Source: JAILLW01 sp045640525
GTDB lineage: Bacteria; Bacillota; Clostridia; Lachnospirales; Lachnospiraceae
Direction: 5' to 3'
Length of the DNA stretch: 64,000 nucleotides
NCBI GenBank assembly: GCA_045640525.1
Contig: JAZUFE010000022.1
Location: 1-64,000 of the forward strand
Shown here: one piece after another, positions 61,856 through 64,000 of the stretch
Layout of the letters: each line of letters starts with the position of its first letter
How positions within the stretch are numbered: position 1 is the stretch's first letter
The notes under the pieces: generated by a model
What the model saw: only the letters and a program-made list of their open reading frames with translations
Told to the model about the DNA's origin: nothing
Database searches by the model: none
Translations under genes and position numbers: made by a program

Positions 61856-63517
61856 ATGAAATCAGATAATGTTAAAGTCGGTATGCAACAGGCTCCTCAC
61901 AGAAGTTTGTTCAATGCATTGGGATTTACTGAAGAAGAGATGAAGAAACCTATGATCGGTATTGTAAGCTCATATAATGAGATAGTACCCGGTCATATGA
62001 ATCTTGATAAGATTGTTAATGCAGTTAAATTGGGAGTAGCAGAAGCGGGCGGTGTTCCGGTTGTATTCCCGGCTATAGCAGTCTGCGACGGTATTGCAAT
62101 GGGACACATCGGAATGAAGTATTCGCTTGTTACCCGTGACCTTATAGCAGATTCGACAGAATGTATGGCTTTGGCTCATCAGTTTGACGGACTTGTTATG
62201 GTTCCCAACTGCGATAAAAATGTTCCCGGACTTTTGATGGCTGCCGCAAGAATTAACGTACCTACAGTATTTGTTTCCGGAGGTCCGATGCTTGCCGGAC
62301 ACGTTAAGGGTCAGAAGAGATCGCTTTCATCAATGTTCGAAGCTGTGGGCGCTCATGCCGCAGGCAATATGACGGAAGAAGAAGTACGTGAGTTTGAAGA
62401 AAAGGTATGCCCTACATGCGGAAGCTGTTCGGGTATGTATACGGCCAATTCAATGAACTGCCTGACAGAAGCTCTCGGAATGGGACTTGCGGGTAACGGA
62501 ACAATTCCCGCAGTATATTCGGAAAGAATTAAGCTTGCCAAGCATGCAGGTATGGCTGTTATGGAACTCTTGAAAAAAGATATTAAGCCAAGAGATATTA
62601 TGACCAAAGAAGCAATTATTAATGCACTTACGGTTGATATGGCCTTGGGCTGTTCGACCAATTCAATGTTGCATCTGCCTGCGATTGCACATGAAGTTGG
62701 TTTTGACTTTGATATTTCATATGCCAATGAAATTTCTGCCAAGACTCCGAATCTTTGCCACCTGGCACCTGCGGGTCCGACTTATATGGAAGACCTTAAT
62801 GAAGCAGGCGGTGTATGGGCAGTTATGAAAGAGCTTGCAGACGTGGGACTTCTTAATAAGGATTGTATTACGGTTACCACCAAAACGGTTGGAGAAAATA
62901 TTAAGAACTCGGTTAATAAGAATCCTGAGGTAATAAGAACCATAGATAATCCTTACTCCAAGACAGGCGGACTTGCAGTCCTTAAGGGTAATCTTGCTCC
63001 GGACGGTTCTGTTGTTAAGAGATCTGCTGTTTGCGATGAGATGATGGTACATGAAGGACCTGCACGAGTATTTGATTGCGAAGAGGATGCAATCGATGCT
63101 ATTAAGGGTGGTAAAATTGTGGCAGGCGATGTTGTGGTTATAAGATATGAAGGACCTAAGGGCGGCCCCGGAATGAGAGAAATGCTTAATCCTACTTCTG
63201 CAATCGCAGGAATGGGTCTCGGATCTTCGGTTGCGCTTATTACGGACGGAAGATTCTCAGGCGCAAGCCGTGGAGCATCAATTGGACATGTATCTCCGGA
63301 AGCAGCGGTAGGCGGACCGATTGCCTTGGTTAAAGAGGGTGATATCATTTCTATCGATATTCCCAATATGAAACTTGAATTGAAGATTTCAGACGATGAA
63401 ATGGCTTCAAGAAAGTCTGCATGGACTCCCAGAGAGCCTAAAGTAACTACAGGATATCTTTCAAGATATGAGAAGATGGTTACCAGCGGAGATAAGGGCG
63501 CTATTTTGGTTAAATAA
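61856..63517 (+). CDS. ilvD: Dihydroxy-acid dehydratase
   Basis: Iron-sulfur dehydratase that makes 2-keto acids for valine and isoleucine. The 553-aa protein shows iron-sulfur cysteines in NCDKNVPG and CPTCGSCSGMYTANSMNC. It also has GGPMLAGHVKG, LGCSTNSMLHLPAIA, YEGPKGGPGMREML and DGRFSGASRGASIGHVSPEA. Starts one base after leuB and is followed by ilvB 23 bases later. Confidence 0.98.
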   Translation: MKSDNVKVGMQQAPHRSLFNALGFTEEEMKKPMIGIVSSYNEIVPGHMNLDKIVNAVKLGVAEAGGVPVVFPAIAVCDGIAMGHIGMKYSLVTRDLIADSTECMALAHQFDGLVMVPNCDKNVPGLLMAAARINVPTVFVSGGPMLAGHVKGQKRSLSSMFEAVGAHAAGNMTEEEVREFEEKVCPTCGSCSGMYTANSMNCLTEALGMGLAGNGTIPAVYSERIKLAKHAGMAVMELLKKDIKPRDIMTKEAIINALTVDMALGCSTNSMLHLPAIAHEVGFDFDISYANEISAKTPNLCHLAPAGPTYMEDLNEAGGVWAVMKELADVGLLNKDCITVTTKTVGENIKNSVNKNPEVIRTIDNPYSKTGGLAVLKGNLAPDGSVVKRSAVCDEMMVHEGPARVFDCEEDAIDAIKGGKIVAGDVVVIRYEGPKGGPGMREMLNPTSAIAGMGLGSSVALITDGRFSGASRGASIGHVSPEAAVGGPIALVKEGDIISIDIPNMKLELKISDDEMASRKSAWTPREPKVTTGYLSRYEKMVTSGDKGAILVK

Positions 63518-63540
63518 ATCAACGAAGTAGGAGAATTTGT

Positions 63541-64000
63541 ATGTTAATCAATGGTTCAGATTTGGTAATGCAATGCTTAAAAGAGCAGGGGGTTGACACT
63601 GTATTCGGTTATCCGGGCGGTACAATTCTTAATGTGTATGATGCATTGTACAAATATAACGAGGCTAATCCGAAAGCAAGAATTAATCATATTCTGACAA
63701 GCCATGAGCAGGGTGCTTCTCATGCAGCAGACGGATATGCAAGATCGACAGGTAAGGTAGGTGTTTGTTTCGCAACATCAGGTCCGGGATCAACCAATCT
63801 TGTTACAGGTATTGCAACAGCTTACATGGATTCGGTTCCGATGGTTGCGATTACATGTAATGTCGGACTGCCGCTTCTTGGAAAGGATACATTCCAGGAG
63901 GTTGATATTGCGGGAATTACAATGCCGATTACCAAGCACAGCGTGATTGTTAAAGATATCAATATGCTGGCCGACACGATTCGTAAAGCGTTTAAAATAG
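63541..64000 (+). CDS. ilvB: Acetolactate synthase large subunit, 5' part (cut by window end)
   Basis: ThDP enzyme that condenses pyruvate to acetolactate or acetohydroxybutyrate. The first 153 codons are present and open to the end of the window. They show VDTVFGYPGGTILNVYDAL, the ThDP-activating Glu in SHEQGASHAADGYARSTG, and SGPGSTNLVTGIATAYMDS with the following QEVDI. About 400 residues are missing because the window ends. AGGAG ribosome site upstream. Confidence 0.95.
   Translation, partial: MLINGSDLVMQCLKEQGVDTVFGYPGGTILNVYDALYKYNEANPKARINHILTSHEQGASHAADGYARSTGKVGVCFATSGPGSTNLVTGIATAYMDSVPMVAITCNVGLPLLGKDTFQEVDIAGITMPITKHSVIVKDINMLADTIRKAFKI

Noticed and set aside
62953..63522. 189-aa minus-strand open frame
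   Set aside because: Complete shadow of ilvD, which has all family motifs; composition is Ser/Pro/Ile-rich as expected for an antisense frame.

Overview
The window is a dense, low-GC chromosomal segment of a Gram-positive anaerobe. Gene content and order (plsX-acpP-rnc-smc-ftsY; rplS-lepB-rbgA-lepB-rnhB-ylqG-ylqH-yraN; pta-ackA; potABCD; tgt-yajC; cheV) point to class Clostridia, most likely the family Lachnospiraceae. The family is inferred from protein character and synteny; no database search was run. Almost every gene lies on the + strand. Exceptions are a tRNA-Leu, tmcAL and the potABCD operon. There is no insertion sequence, prophage or CRISPR array.

Layout. 1-142 is the 3' end of a 23S rRNA, followed directly by a terminator with no 5S gene. 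363-7327 holds cheV, a degenerate SIR2-like gene, a large acidic membrane-anchored repeat protein, hisH, hisF, ung and lysA. 7373-7456 is tRNA-Leu(CAA). 7663-13611 holds a zinc-finger membrane protein, polA, an unusually long FtsA-like gene and a WalJ/YycJ-type metallo-hydrolase. 13657-22308 is a six-gene cluster: two CUT1-type ABC permeases, an HlyD/MacA-like adaptor, a MacB-like extracytoplasmic protein, a very large substrate-binding lipoprotein and a membrane diguanylate cyclase. It has no ATPase. 22298-26673 carries tmcAL (opposite strand), pta-ackA and a zinc-ribbon membrane protein. 26717-36378 is DUF177-rpmF, then plsX-acpP-rnc-smc-ftsY-ilvA and a GH25 lysozyme. 36510-41944 is the rplS/lepB/rbgA/rnhB/ylqGH/yraN block. 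42042-52903 holds membrane proteins, rlmH, pdp, phoH, a PgpH-like protein with a broken HD motif, a flippase, an FAD oxidoreductase, a 5-formyl-THF cyclo-ligase and proA. 52980-56774 is potDCBA on the minus strand. 56940-64000 holds a lactonase-like propeller, a VanY-type carboxypeptidase, tgt, yajC, leuB, ilvD and the start of ilvB, cut by the window edge.

Most of this is housekeeping. Three places stand out. First, next to cheV, the acidic protein at 1854-4022 carries about ten copies of a D/E-[IL]-D/E-x-L-L motif that resembles the CheY-binding EIDALL peptide of FliM. Second, the ATPase-less importer/adaptor/diguanylate cyclase cluster at 13657-22308 mixes parts normally found in separate systems. 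Third, a near-consensus promoter places transcription initiation almost exactly on the GTG start of the DUF177 gene at 26717, suggesting a leaderless mRNA. No stretch longer than about 300 bases lacks a gene; the largest gaps (143-362, 7457-7662, 27442-27656) hold terminators, promoters and a short GC-rich island.
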